DNA of 64,000 nt from Sphingorhabdus profundilacus (GCF_009769755.1 NZ_SDWJ01000002.1:124001-188000), one strand, 5' to 3'; shown: positions 46,377 to 55,367, counted from the stretch's first letter. Notes: generated from the letters alone by a model not told the origin. Program-made: numbers and translations.

Positions 46377-48329
46377 ATGGATTTCAGGGACACTGGCCAA
46401 GGGGCCGACGATATGACCACAGGAATAATGGACGTGCTCGAAAAAATCACGGTGGAAGCCGGAACAAAAACCGAAGCGCCAGCAAAGCCTGCTGCGGCGG
46501 CCAAAAAAGCTGCGTCCAGTAAATCGGTCGATGCGCGTCGGTTCAACATCGTGACCGATTCGTCGCGTGATGCGTTGCTGACCGAATTCGGCAAGGACAC
46601 ATTGCAGGACCGCTATCTGTTGCCGGGCGAAAGCTATCAGGATCTGTTTGCCCGCGTCGCGGCGGCCTATGCCGATGACCAGGACCATGCCCAGCGGCTA
46701 TATGATTATATCTCGAAATTATGGTTCATGCCTGCAACGCCCGTTCTGTCGAACGGTGGTACAGGTCGCGGCCTGCCGATTTCGTGCTACCTGAACTCGG
46801 TGGACGACAGCCTTGAAGGCATCGTCAACACCTGGAACGAGAATGTCTGGCTGGCCAGCCGCGGCGGCGGTATCGGCACCTATTGGGGCAGTGTGCGCGG
46901 CATTGGCGAACCTGTTGGCCTCAACGGCAAGACCAGCGGCATCATTCCCTTCGTCCGCGTGATGGACAGCCTCACCCTCGCCATCAGCCAAGGCAGCCTG
47001 CGTCGCGGATCGGCCGCATGCTATCTTGACGTTTCGCACCCTGAAATCGAGGAATTCCTCGAAATCCGCAAGCCATCGGGCGATTTCAACCGCAAGGCGC
47101 TGAACCTGCATCATGGTGTGTTGCTGACCGACGAATTTATGGAGGCCGTCCGCGACGGGGCCGAATTCGACCTGCGTAGCCCCAAAACCGGTGAAGTGCG
47201 CGGCACCGTCGATGCGCGCAGCCTGTTCCAGAAGCTGGTCGAAACCCGCCTTGCAACCGGCGAGCCCTATATCATCTTTTCCGACACCGTGAACAACGCG
47301 ATGCCCAAGCATCACCGCGACCTCGGGCTGAAGGTTTCGACGTCCAACCTGTGCAGCGAAATCACCTTGCCCACAGGCCGCGACCATCTGGGCAATGACC
47401 GTACCGCGGTCTGCTGCCTCTCCTCGCTCAATCTTGAGACGTGGGATGATTGGAGCGTCGACAAGCTGTTTATCGAAGATGTGATGCGGATGCTCGACAA
47501 TGTCCTGCAGGACTTTATCGACCGCGCACCCGACGAAATGGCCCGCGCGAAATATAGCGCGGCGCGCGAACGCTCGGTCGGCCTCGGCGTCATGGGCTAT
47601 CACAGCTTCCTGCAGTCACGCGGCGTCGGCTTTGAAAGCGCGCTGGCGAAATCGTGGAACATGAAGTTCTTCAAACATATCCGCGCTCAGGTAGATGCAG
47701 CTTCGATGATGCTCGCCAACGAACGCGGTGCCTGCCCCGATGCCGAAGAAATGGGCGTCATGGAACGCTTCAGCTGCAAAATGGCAATCGCCCCCACCGC
47801 GTCGATCAGCATCATCTGCGGCGGCACCAGCGCCTGCATCGAACCGATCCCGGCGAATATCTATACGCACAAGACCCTGTCGGGCAGCTTCATCGTCAAG
47901 AACCCGTATCTTGAAAAACTGCTGCAAGCCAAGGCGAAGGACAGCAACAATGTCTGGAACAGCATCCTTGAAAAGGGCGGCAGTGTCCAGCATCTCGATT
48001 TCCTCTCAGCAGAGGAAAAGGATACGTTCAAGACCAGCTTTGAAATCGATCAACGCTGGCTGATCGAACTCGCCGCCGACCGCACGCCTTATATCGATCA
48101 GGCAACCTCGCTGAACCTCTATATCCCCGCCGATGTGGAGAAATGGGACCTCCTCATGCTCCACTTCCGCGCATGGGAACTGGGCGTGAAGTCGCTTTAT
48201 TACCTGCGCTCGAAGAGCATCCAGCGCGCCGGTTTTGCCGGTGGGGTGGAGGCGGACAACACCGCCGAAGCACCGGTGATGGAACTCGCGGCGCAGACGG
48301 ATTATGAAGAATGTCTGGCGTGTCAGTAG
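46377..48329 (+). CDS. nrdA: Ribonucleoside-diphosphate reductase class Ia, alpha subunit
   Basis: A 650-residue catalytic subunit that reduces NDPs to dNDPs. Active-site elements are SCYLNSVDDS, the cysteine-containing NLCSEITLPTGRDHLG in part, AVCCLSSLNLE, and the C-terminal redox pair YEECLACQ. An N-terminal Ala/Lys-rich stretch (residues 25-50) precedes the body; no complete ATP cone was recognised. The start ATG at 46377 is upstream of a second possible ATG at 46413. nrdB lies 540 bp downstream beyond a DUF559 gene. Confidence 0.94.
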   Translation: MDFRDTGQGADDMTTGIMDVLEKITVEAGTKTEAPAKPAAAAKKAASSKSVDARRFNIVTDSSRDALLTEFGKDTLQDRYLLPGESYQDLFARVAAAYADDQDHAQRLYDYISKLWFMPATPVLSNGGTGRGLPISCYLNSVDDSLEGIVNTWNENVWLASRGGGIGTYWGSVRGIGEPVGLNGKTSGIIPFVRVMDSLTLAISQGSLRRGSAACYLDVSHPEIEEFLEIRKPSGDFNRKALNLHHGVLLTDEFMEAVRDGAEFDLRSPKTGEVRGTVDARSLFQKLVETRLATGEPYIIFSDTVNNAMPKHHRDLGLKVSTSNLCSEITLPTGRDHLGNDRTAVCCLSSLNLETWDDWSVDKLFIEDVMRMLDNVLQDFIDRAPDEMARAKYSAARERSVGLGVMGYHSFLQSRGVGFESALAKSWNMKFFKHIRAQVDAASMMLANERGACPDAEEMGVMERFSCKMAIAPTASISIICGGTSACIEPIPANIYTHKTLSGSFIVKNPYLEKLLQAKAKDSNNVWNSILEKGGSVQHLDFLSAEEKDTFKTSFEIDQRWLIELAADRTPYIDQATSLNLYIPADVEKWDLLMLHFRAWELGVKSLYYLRSKSIQRAGFAGGVEADNTAEAPVMELAAQTDYEECLACQ

Positions 48330-48336
48330 TTGCTAA

Positions 48337-48837
48337 CTCCCCCTCCCCCTTGTGGGGAGGGATGGGGTGGGGGCGCGGTGCGTCTGCGCCGCAAAAGACT
48401 CGCACACCCGCGATATGAAACGCCTCGCACTCCGTCCCGACGCAATCGATCGCGCGCGCCTGTTGCGCCGCGAAATGACACCGCAGGAGCGTAAATTGTG
48501 GCGAGCGCTGAAGGAGAATTTTCCTGAAGCACATTTTCGCAAGCAGGTACCAATGGGTGCCTACACTGTCGACTTTGCATGGCACGGTGCAAAGCTCATC
48601 ATCGAAGTCGACGGAAGCCAACATGGTACCGACGCCGGAAAAGCGCATGACGCAATCCGCACGAAATATTTGGAGTCCGAAGGATATCAAGTCATTCGTT
48701 TCTGGAACAATGATGTCAATCATAATCTGGAAGGCGTGTTGACGACCATTACCAATGCCGTGGCCGACACGGCACAAGATTTTTCAGCCGCAGACGCGGC
48801 TGGCCCCCACCCTAACCCTCCCCACAAGGGGGAGGGA
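48337..48837. repeat. Inverted family-C repeat pair bracketing the DUF559 gene
   Basis: The left arm (48337-48374) contains CCCCCTTGTGGGGAGGGATG and the right arm (48803-48837) contains CCCTCCCCACAAGGGGGAGG; they are inverted near-copies. The right arm lies within the 3' end of the DUF559 coding frame. The arrangement, a nuclease-like gene between inverted REPs inside an nrdAB locus, resembles a mobile or recently inserted cassette, though no transposase is present. Confidence 0.7.
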
Positions 48838-48882
48838 AACACAAAACAAACTTCGTTTGGAGCAAGCAGATGTCACTTTTAG
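48415..48882 (+). CDS. DUF559 endonuclease-like protein between nrdA and nrdB
   Basis: A 155-residue DUF559 protein with a restriction-endonuclease-like core: MTPQERKLWRALKE, FRKQVPMGAYTVDFAWHGAKLIIEVDGSQH (catalytic D and ExD-type strand, residues 42-72), then LESEGYQVIRFWNNDVNHNLEGV. The family is related to Vsr-type very-short-patch repair nucleases. The last ~25 residues (GPHPNPPHKGEG) are encoded by the GC-rich repeat. The stop overlaps the nrdB start by 13 bp. Role unknown. Confidence 0.85.
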   Translation: MKRLALRPDAIDRARLLRREMTPQERKLWRALKENFPEAHFRKQVPMGAYTVDFAWHGAKLIIEVDGSQHGTDAGKAHDAIRTKYLESEGYQVIRFWNNDVNHNLEGVLTTITNAVADTAQDFSAADAAGPHPNPPHKGEGNTKQTSFGASRCHF

Positions 48883-49922
48883 AAGCCCGTAACAGCTACA
48901 AGCCCTTTGAATATCCCTGGGCCTATGACTTCTGGAAACGCCAGCAACAGATCCACTGGTTGCCCGAAGAAGTGCCGCTGGGGGAGGATTGCCGCGATTG
49001 GGCGCAGAAGCTGTCCGATCACGAACGCAATTTGCTGACGCAAATCTTCCGTTTCTTCACGCAGGCCGATATCGAGGTGCAGAATTGCTACCACGAAAAT
49101 TACGGCCGCGTGTTCAAACCGACCGAAGTCAAGATGATGCTGACCGCCTTTTCCAACATGGAAACCGTGCACATCGCGGCATATTCGCACCTGCTCGACA
49201 CCATCGGCATGCCCGAAAGCGAATATAGCGCCTTCCTCGAATATGAGGAAATGGCCGCCAAGGTCGATTATATCCACCAGTTCGGCGTCGACAGCGATGA
49301 AGATATCGCCCGCACGCTCGCCATGTTCGGTGGCTTTACCGAAGGATTGCAGTTGTTCGCGTCGTTCGCCATGCTGATGAACTTCCCGCGCTTCAACAAG
49401 ATGAAGGGCATGGGCCAGATCGTTAGCTGGTCCGTCCGCGATGAATCGCTCCATTGCGAAGGCATCACCAAGCTGTTCCACGCCTTCTGTGCAGAGCGCG
49501 GGTGCCTGACCAAGGCAGTGAAGGAAGATATCATCGACTGCTGCCAAAAGGTCGTCCGTCTGGAAGACAGCTTCATCGACCTCGCCTTCGAAATGGGCCC
49601 TGTACCCGGCATGACGGCGAAGGAAATCAAGCGCTACATCCGCTACATCGCCGACTGGCGTCTGGGCCAGCTGGGCCTGCCCGCCATCTACATGGTCGAA
49701 GACCACCCGCTCCCCTGGCTCGCGCCATTGCTGAACGGCGTCGAGCACGCCAACTTCTTCGAAACCCGCGCCACCGAATACAGCAAAGCCAGCACCCGCG
49801 GCGATTGGGGTCAGGTATGGAACAGCTTCGACAACCGCAAGAAGAAGATCATCGGTATTGAGCCGGCCGCCGAGAATGATGGGGTGGATATGTTTGAGCA
49901 GGCGGGGGTTGCGGCGGAGTAA
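48870..49922 (+). CDS. nrdB: Ribonucleoside-diphosphate reductase class Ia, beta subunit
   Basis: A 350-residue radical subunit. Diiron ligands and the radical Tyr are seen in DIEVQNCYHENYG (Glu) and METVHIAAYSHLLD, where Glu, His and Tyr have the E. coli 115-118-122 spacing, so this is the Tyr-radical class Ia type. Later ligands are in VRDESLHCEG. It lies directly after the DUF559 gene and before the AAA ATPase gene, whose ATG shares the last base of the nrdB stop. Confidence 0.96.
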   Translation: MSLLEARNSYKPFEYPWAYDFWKRQQQIHWLPEEVPLGEDCRDWAQKLSDHERNLLTQIFRFFTQADIEVQNCYHENYGRVFKPTEVKMMLTAFSNMETVHIAAYSHLLDTIGMPESEYSAFLEYEEMAAKVDYIHQFGVDSDEDIARTLAMFGGFTEGLQLFASFAMLMNFPRFNKMKGMGQIVSWSVRDESLHCEGITKLFHAFCAERGCLTKAVKEDIIDCCQKVVRLEDSFIDLAFEMGPVPGMTAKEIKRYIRYIADWRLGQLGLPAIYMVEDHPLPWLAPLLNGVEHANFFETRATEYSKASTRGDWGQVWNSFDNRKKKIIGIEPAAENDGVDMFEQAGVAAE

Positions 49923-51292
49923 TGGCCAGCCCAACCATCGAAGAAGTCTTTCCTGCAGTTGGGAAGCCTACATATACCTATGTCGAGCGAGACTCGGGCC
50001 TCAATGAACGGCGACTATCGGCTGGTCTGAATAATCCTGGACAAATATGTCTTTTGACAGGCCCGTCAAAGACAGGGAAAACATCTCTGTACCGAGAGGT
50101 TTTACCTCGAATTAAACGACAAGAGCTCGTTATCAGGTGTTCAGGAAAATTGAGCGCGAGCGAATTTTGGGCTTCAGCGCTCGAAACTTTAGATTTTAGT
50201 AGGCTGGCCGAAGCTTCGACCATTTGGGGTCTGAAGTTAGGCGCTAAAATTGGAGCTAGCGGTGAAGCGGGATGGTCGTGGCTTGCTAAAGCTATGGCAA
50301 CAGTTGGTTTCGATGTATCGGCCTCCGGTGACTATGCTATAAAACGGGAAATAGTTAAATCGTCACTAAGTGCAAAGCACCTAATACCATTGCTCCAACA
50401 AATGCCAATACAGTTAGTAGTGGAAGATTTTCATTATTTAGAACAAGATGTAAAAACTGAAGTTTTCCAACAGTGGAAAGCCTTCACTGACGAAGGCGTT
50501 TCTGTTCTGGTAGTTAGTACTACTCATCATTCTGTTGACATCGCAAGAGCCAACCCTGACTTGACTGGAAGAACTAGACTTATTGATGTTGGGCAATGGA
50601 GTGAAGTAGACCTAGCAAAAATACCAGAAAAAGGTTTCAACCTTTTGGGTATCAAGCATTCAAAAATTTCGACATCCCAGATTGCTAAGGAGTCAGTCGG
50701 TCTACCAATCATAACTCAGCAAATCTGCCAAGAGATTGCCAGCGCCCATGATATGACCCCGGGTTCAATCAAACGGAAGGCAAATATCCTGCAACAGGAT
50801 ATTGAAACCGCTCAACGTTATGTGGCAGAAAATCTATATGGAAACCACAAGGCTGATTACGAACAATTGGCAGCTGGCCCTCGTCAAAGCCGCAGAAAAC
50901 ACGCTACCTATGAAATGATTCTTGCATCATTTGCCCTCGAACCCCTTAAATTTTCTCTTCCGTACTCGGAATTAATAGATCGAGTTAATCGGCTTTGTTC
51001 AAAGAAAGAGCCAATACCTGCTGCGTCGATAAATGCTGCATTAAAAGCGCTAGGAAACTTCCAGCAGCGAAAGAAAATGTCACTTTTAGACTGGCACGAA
51101 TCAGAGTCTAAACTGTATATTATTGAACCATCATTCCTTTTTTATCTACGACAGCGCCTTGATAACAACTTGGCAGGTGACGACTTCACACAGAAATTGA
51201 TTAAGCTCTTCGACATCGTGCAAGCCAATGGTGGCAAAGTAGAATTCAAAATGATGCAAGCTGACGGTAGCGAAGAGCCTACTCTATTGTAA
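49922..51292 (+). CDS. AAA/STAND-like ATPase of unknown function
   Basis: A 456-residue protein with Walker A GPSKTGKTS (47-55), Walker B QLVVEDFHYL (164-173), and a sensor-1-like strand VLVVSTTHH (195-203). The C-terminal part (about 325-415) looks like a winged helix, as in Orc1/Cdc6-like or STAND ATPases. No effector nuclease, TIR or protease domain is visible. Base composition is clearly AT-richer than the neighbours, suggesting recent acquisition. The start shares one base with the nrdB stop (TAATG). Function is unknown; a defence or DNA-associated role is possible but unproven. Confidence 0.75.
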   Translation: MASPTIEEVFPAVGKPTYTYVERDSGLNERRLSAGLNNPGQICLLTGPSKTGKTSLYREVLPRIKRQELVIRCSGKLSASEFWASALETLDFSRLAEASTIWGLKLGAKIGASGEAGWSWLAKAMATVGFDVSASGDYAIKREIVKSSLSAKHLIPLLQQMPIQLVVEDFHYLEQDVKTEVFQQWKAFTDEGVSVLVVSTTHHSVDIARANPDLTGRTRLIDVGQWSEVDLAKIPEKGFNLLGIKHSKISTSQIAKESVGLPIITQQICQEIASAHDMTPGSIKRKANILQQDIETAQRYVAENLYGNHKADYEQLAAGPRQSRRKHATYEMILASFALEPLKFSLPYSELIDRVNRLCSKKEPIPAASINAALKALGNFQQRKKMSLLDWHESESKLYIIEPSFLFYLRQRLDNNLAGDDFTQKLIKLFDIVQANGGKVEFKMMQADGSEEPTLL

Positions 51293-51616
51293 AAAAGTAC
51301 AAAGCGCTGAACGTTTTATTCGTTAACAATTGACGCAGGCGAGTTACCCTCCCCCTTAACCACCGCCATCCTATTTCAGGGCAATCGTCCGCGACCCGTT
51401 CGACAAAACACGTCACCCGGAACTTGTTTCAGGGTCTTAGTTTTCGCCACTTAAAAGTAAGATGCTGAAACAAGTTCAGCATGACGTGGAGGGATAGGAA
51501 CTTTACCTCTTCGCGTCTTGCTCGCCGCAGGCGAGCCCCCAATTAACCCCGACGACGACTTGCGCGCGTTTTCTCCTTAAACCTCCTCTTAACCACCCCC
51601 ATGCCATCTTCATCGG
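51293..51616. repeat. Gene-free stretch with a diverged family-B inverted repeat
   Basis: Arms at 51412-51440 (GTCACCCGGAACTTGTTTCA...) and 51459-51485 (...GAAACAAGTTCAGCATGAC) are inverted copies of family B with changes at the outer ends. No gene is supported. The region separates the AT-richer ATPase gene from the normal-composition Excalibur gene. Confidence 0.7.
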
Positions 51617-51871
51617 ATGGCCCGCGACTCGACCCTTAAAGCCGTAGCCCCATTGGCAGCTTTGACCTTTTTGGCCGTCTACAACTTCCCCATTAAATCG
51701 GAGGAGGAGAAGACCGCGATGCGCTTTACTGAGCAGTCGGTTTATTACCGCTATTGCTCCGACGTGCGTGCCGCCGGAAAAGCGCCTTTGCGTCGGGGCC
51801 AACCGGGCTATGCCCCGCATCTCGACCGCGACGACGACGGCATCGCGTGTGAGCCTTATCATGGATATTGA
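51617..51871 (+). CDS. Excalibur calcium-binding domain protein
   Basis: An 84-residue small exported or membrane-anchored protein. A hydrophobic N-terminal segment (APLAALTFLAVYNF) is followed by an Excalibur motif, YCSDVRAAGKAPL through HLDRDDDGIACEPY. The DxDxDGxACE pattern is the calcium-binding signature and includes two Cys that likely pair. Excalibur domains occur in surface and nuclease proteins. Confidence 0.88.
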   Translation: MARDSTLKAVAPLAALTFLAVYNFPIKSEEEKTAMRFTEQSVYYRYCSDVRAAGKAPLRRGQPGYAPHLDRDDDGIACEPYHGY

Positions 51872-51944
51872 AGCCTGAACCCCCTCTCCTTTTGGGGAAT
51901 GGTGAGAGACGTGGCGGCTTGCCGCTTGGTCGCAGCGGAGAGGT

Positions 51945-52367
51945 TTAAACCGGCAAGTTGGGGCTGCGCGGCTTGGGCACCAGCAAAGGCATCAGGCCGA
52001 ACAGGATCTGACCCGCCAGACCAATTGGTCCGGGCATTGTGATCACACCGGTCAACCATGCCTGGAGCGTCTGGCCAAACAGTAGCACCGCCATCAGGAG
52101 CTCCACAATGAACAGAAGCAGCAGCGCGACTGCACCCATGACCGCCCGGTCACGCATCACCTTCAGCTTATGCCGTCTGACCATCCCGCGCGCCCCGAAC
52201 CAGCTCGCGGTCAGCATGATGGGCAGTTCGGTCAGCACGGCCAGCGTCTCCCCCGCCATCGGAGCCAGCCACAGGACACGGATTGTCCCGAGCACGAACC
52301 CGAGCGCAAATATCAGCGCAAAATAGAGCGCACCTGTTTTAATGGCGATGAGGGGATCATCGGGCAT
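51945..52367 (-). CDS. Conserved hypothetical integral membrane protein
   Basis: A 140-residue protein with four likely membrane segments (about 12-34, 40-58, 76-100 and 108-128) and a positively charged cytoplasmic loop (RRHKLKVMRDRA). No family motif is recognised. It is the downstream neighbour of the methyltransferase gene in a leftward pair separated by 27 bp. Confidence 0.75.
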   Translation of the reverse strand: MPDDPLIAIKTGALYFALIFALGFVLGTIRVLWLAPMAGETLAVLTELPIMLTASWFGARGMVRRHKLKVMRDRAVMGAVALLLLFIVELLMAVLLFGQTLQAWLTGVITMPGPIGLAGQILFGLMPLLVPKPRSPNLPV

Positions 52368-52394
52368 TACGGCACCATACCCTATCGTGCGCCT

Positions 52395-53210
52395 TCAGGG
52401 AATGCTGACCACCACTTTTAGAAACGCCGCCGGAATTTCGGTTCGCGCAGGGTCGCCGCTGATATTTTCATGCTCGAACAATGCGACCAGTTCACCATAG
52501 AGCGCATCGGCGCGGCCGTCCTTTTCTGCGGCTTCGAATGCGTTCATGGTGGGGCCGTAATAGGTGCGGAACAGATCGACAAACGCGCTTGGCGCGCCGT
52601 CGAAACGGAAGGTGTAGAGTTCGCGTGTAGTGGCAACGTTACCCTCCGGCACGCCAGCCGCGGCGAAGCGGGCGCGAACTTCGTCGTCCTTGCCCCACAG
52701 GACCGGGCTGATAAAGCCTTCGGGCGGGGGCGGCGTGTAGGATGCGCTGACCTTCAGCACCTGCGCGATCAAGGTTGGGTCGCCGGGGATCCAATTGCCC
52801 ATGATGATCCTGCCGCCGGGCTTGGTTACGCGCACCATTTCGGCGGCGACATCGTGCGGCCGGAGGGCGAACATCGCGCCGAATATGCTGACCACGCGGT
52901 CGAAGCTGTTATCTGCAAGGTCCGTCAGGGCGGAGGCGTCGCCTTCCTGAAAGCGGATGTTGGGCAAGCCCAGCGCGGCGGCGCGGGCGTTTCCTGCGGC
53001 AACAAGGTTGCTGGCAATATCGACGCCGAGCACCTGCGCGCCCTTATGCGCCGCCGGAATCGCGGTGGTGCCGTCGCCACAGCCCAGATCCAGCACCTGC
53101 ATATCAGCGCCTATGTCGATGCCGTCGACCAGCGCAGCACCGCTATCGCGCATACAGGCCGCCAACCGGGTAAAGTCGCCCTTTTCCCATAAAGCCTTGT
53201 TCGGATTCAT
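52395..53210 (-). CDS. Class I SAM-dependent methyltransferase
   Basis: A 271-residue methyltransferase. Motif I is VLDLGCGDGTTAIPAA (about 40-55), followed by the acidic VLGVDIASNL and GDASAL, then the post-motif ADNSFDRVVSIFGAMFA. It is UbiE/ArsM-like. The substrate is not evident. It diverges from the 34-residue miniprotein gene. Confidence 0.85.
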   Translation of the reverse strand: MNPNKALWEKGDFTRLAACMRDSGAALVDGIDIGADMQVLDLGCGDGTTAIPAAHKGAQVLGVDIASNLVAAGNARAAALGLPNIRFQEGDASALTDLADNSFDRVVSIFGAMFALRPHDVAAEMVRVTKPGGRIIMGNWIPGDPTLIAQVLKVSASYTPPPPEGFISPVLWGKDDEVRARFAAAGVPEGNVATTRELYTFRFDGAPSAFVDLFRTYYGPTMNAFEAAEKDGRADALYGELVALFEHENISGDPARTEIPAAFLKVVVSIP

Positions 53211-53367
53211 TTCTCGCTCTCCTCCAGAGCGACCCTTTCGCAGGATAGATCAGATCAGAGGATGTGCCAAATAGTTCCGAAAAAAGAATTCAAATTTGAC
53301 CAAAATCAAGGAAGGCCATGCGGCCGCTATCTATTGAAGGCTTCATCATTTCAAAAAGGAGCCCATT

Positions 53368-53472
53368 ATGGACGTACTGCAAATCCCCTTCGTCGCCCTG
53401 TTTGCCGGCATGGTCTTATCCTTCGCTGCCGCGATGTTGTACGCGACAATTTCGGATGCCGTGCAGAAGTAA
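53368..53472 (+). CDS. 34-residue single-span membrane miniprotein
   Basis: A short frame starting ATG at 53368 with AAGGAG (53355-53360) seven bases upstream. It encodes MDVLQIPFVALFAGMVLSF followed by AAAMLYATISDAVQK and ends TAA. The central hydrophobic segment (about residues 6-27) would span a membrane. The good ribosome site and clean membrane-segment composition support a real gene below usual size limits. No family is known to me. Confidence 0.6.
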   Translation: MDVLQIPFVALFAGMVLSFAAAMLYATISDAVQK

Positions 53473-53576
53473 GGCGAACCGGGGTCGATACTTCTTCGAA
53501 GCGTAGAACAGACAAGTTCAAAAGCGGGAGACGTGGGGGCGGATTTGAAAGAGGAAGAAATTGGCCCAAATATGGA

Positions 53577-54230
53577 CTATTTGCTGTCGCCAATGCCTTT
53601 GAAGTTTAAATCGTCTGCTTTTTTCGAGGCGCCCGTTTTATCAAAATTTTCGATAATCGAGACAATGGCACCGGCACGCCCGTCCATCTGTGCATAATCG
53701 CGCGCGGAATATCCGGCGCGGCTGTCTTTCTTGTCGGGGTTTGCTCCGGCCTTGAGCAGGGCACGGACAGCTTCGGCATTGCGGAGTTGCACCGCCAGGA
53801 TCAGAGCCGTTTCTCCGGACCGGTTCGACTGGTCGACCTGTGCATTTTTTGCAATCAGCGTTTCAATGCCTTCGACATAGCCAAGCTGCGTCGCCAGCAT
53901 CAAAGGAGTGGTTCCCTTCTTGTCGGACAAGGCAGGATTTGCGCCCTTTTGAAGTAAATATATCAACCATGTCGCGTCCCGGCGCTGGATCACGATATGT
54001 AAAGCGGTTTCGCCGGTTGAACCGTCGCGCGTATTGACGATCACGGTGCCTGGCTCGGACAGAAATTTTTCTGCTTCCTCGCCCTTGCGTTCCCGCACCG
54101 CTTTCAGGAAATTGTAACTGTCTGAAAATTGCGCCTGTGCCGCTGGCGCGATTACGCCGATTGACAAGGGCAGCATCGCCGCTGCTCCACCTGCAAAAAC
54201 CAAATTCTTGTACACCGAAACCCGCTTCAT
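53577..54230 (-). CDS. Ankyrin-repeat protein, exported
   Basis: A 217-residue protein with a signal peptide cut near AAQAQF. About four ankyrin repeats are visible, e.g. GETALHIVIQRRDATWLIYLLQKG, GTTPLMLATQLGYVEGIETLI and GETALILAVQLRNAEAVRALLKAGANP in outline. The C-terminus is charged. Periplasmic ankyrin proteins act in protein-protein contacts, and some protect against oxidative stress. It diverges from sco. Confidence 0.88.
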   Translation of the reverse strand: MKRVSVYKNLVFAGGAAAMLPLSIGVIAPAAQAQFSDSYNFLKAVRERKGEEAEKFLSEPGTVIVNTRDGSTGETALHIVIQRRDATWLIYLLQKGANPALSDKKGTTPLMLATQLGYVEGIETLIAKNAQVDQSNRSGETALILAVQLRNAEAVRALLKAGANPDKKDSRAGYSARDYAQMDGRAGAIVSIIENFDKTGASKKADDLNFKGIGDSK

Positions 54231-54288
54231 TTTTCTATACCCAAATAACTTGATATCCGTGCATTAGCAGACCATGTCTGGCGCCGCT

Positions 54289-54924
54289 ATGAACAAAAAA
54301 ACACGCCTTGCTCTTTCGCTCGCCATTTCGCCGTTCCTAATGTTGCCCGGCGCCTGTAATCAGGGCCCTGCTCAAGTGCCACTGTCTGCGGCCCCGCTGG
54401 CGGGCGCGGCTATTGGTGGCGATTTTTCGTTGACGGATCAGGATGGAAAAAAACGAACCTGGAAAGAATTTAACGGCCAATATCGCATCGTCTATTTCGG
54501 CTATACCAATTGCCCGGATATCTGCACGCCTGACATGCAGAATTTGATGGCCGGCCTGAAAGACTTTGAAAAGGCCAAGCCTGAATTGGCCGCCAGGATC
54601 CAGCCGATTTTCATTACTGTGGACCCTAAGCGCGATACGCCTGACGTGCTCAAACAATTTGTCGACGCTTTCCACGCCCGCGCCATTGGCCTGACCGGCA
54701 GTGACGCCGACATTGCCGATGTAACCAAGAAATTCGCGGTCTACTCCAGCCGCGTCGAGGGTGCATCGCCCGAAAACTACCTGATGAGCCATAGCCAGAC
54801 ACCCTATCTGATGGGCCCGGACGGCAAACCCATCGCCATTTTACCCGCCGATCAGCCCAAGACCGATGCCAATGAAGGCGCACCCCAGTTGGTCGAGGCC
54901 GAACTGGAAAAATGGGTGCGCTGA
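54289..54924 (+). CDS. SCO1/SenC family copper chaperone lipoprotein
   Basis: A 211-residue SCO protein involved in copper delivery to cytochrome c oxidase. The N-terminus has a lipobox LPGAC, suggesting lipidation. The thioredoxin-like domain has the copper motif YTNCPDICTPDM (CxxxC) and the copper His in MSHSQTPYLM. The ATG at 54289 gives a clean lipoprotein signal; one at 54274 adds five residues. It overlaps ycgN by 13 bp. Confidence 0.92.
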   Translation: MNKKTRLALSLAISPFLMLPGACNQGPAQVPLSAAPLAGAAIGGDFSLTDQDGKKRTWKEFNGQYRIVYFGYTNCPDICTPDMQNLMAGLKDFEKAKPELAARIQPIFITVDPKRDTPDVLKQFVDAFHARAIGLTGSDADIADVTKKFAVYSSRVEGASPENYLMSHSQTPYLMGPDGKPIAILPADQPKTDANEGAPQLVEAELEKWVR

Positions 54925-55367
54925 ACCAACTGATGGCTAAAGCACCTTTCTGGGAAGCGCCCATTGAATCATTGGACAGGGCACAATGGGAAGCGCTGTG
55001 CGATGGATGTGGCAAATGCTGCCTGAACAAGGTGGAGGATGAAGATACCGGACGTATCTATCCCACTAATGTCGCCTGCAAATTGCTTGACTTGAGCACA
55101 TGTCGCTGCGCCGATTATCGCAACCGGAAAGCCATTGTACCCGAATGCCTTCGCCTGACACCGCGCAAGATTAATGACTATGTCTGGCTGCCATCCACAT
55201 GTGCCTATGTCCTGCGCGCCGCCGGACAGCCGTTGCCCGAATGGCATTATCTGGTAAGTGGCAGTATCGAAACGATACATGAGGCTGGCATGTCGGTCAA
55301 AGGTCGGGCAATATCCGAACTGCATGCTGGACCGCTTGAAAACCATATTATTGAACAGCCTCTCTGA
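54912..55367 (+). CDS. YcgN-family cysteine cluster protein (UPF0260)
   Basis: A 151-residue protein with several Cys: LCDGCGKCCLNKVED (CxxCxxxCC type), STCRCADY, and VPECLRLTP, plus LPSTCAYV. These are the zinc/iron-sulfur-type motifs of the YcgN family; the function is unknown. The start ATG lies inside the end of the sco gene, and the end overlaps the peptidase gene. Confidence 0.92.
   Translation: MGALNQLMAKAPFWEAPIESLDRAQWEALCDGCGKCCLNKVEDEDTGRIYPTNVACKLLDLSTCRCADYRNRKAIVPECLRLTPRKINDYVWLPSTCAYVLRAAGQPLPEWHYLVSGSIETIHEAGMSVKGRAISELHAGPLENHIIEQPL

Noticed and set aside
48879-49934. Open frame antisense to the whole of nrdB
   Set aside because: It covers nrdB exactly on the other strand and has no recognisable protein features.
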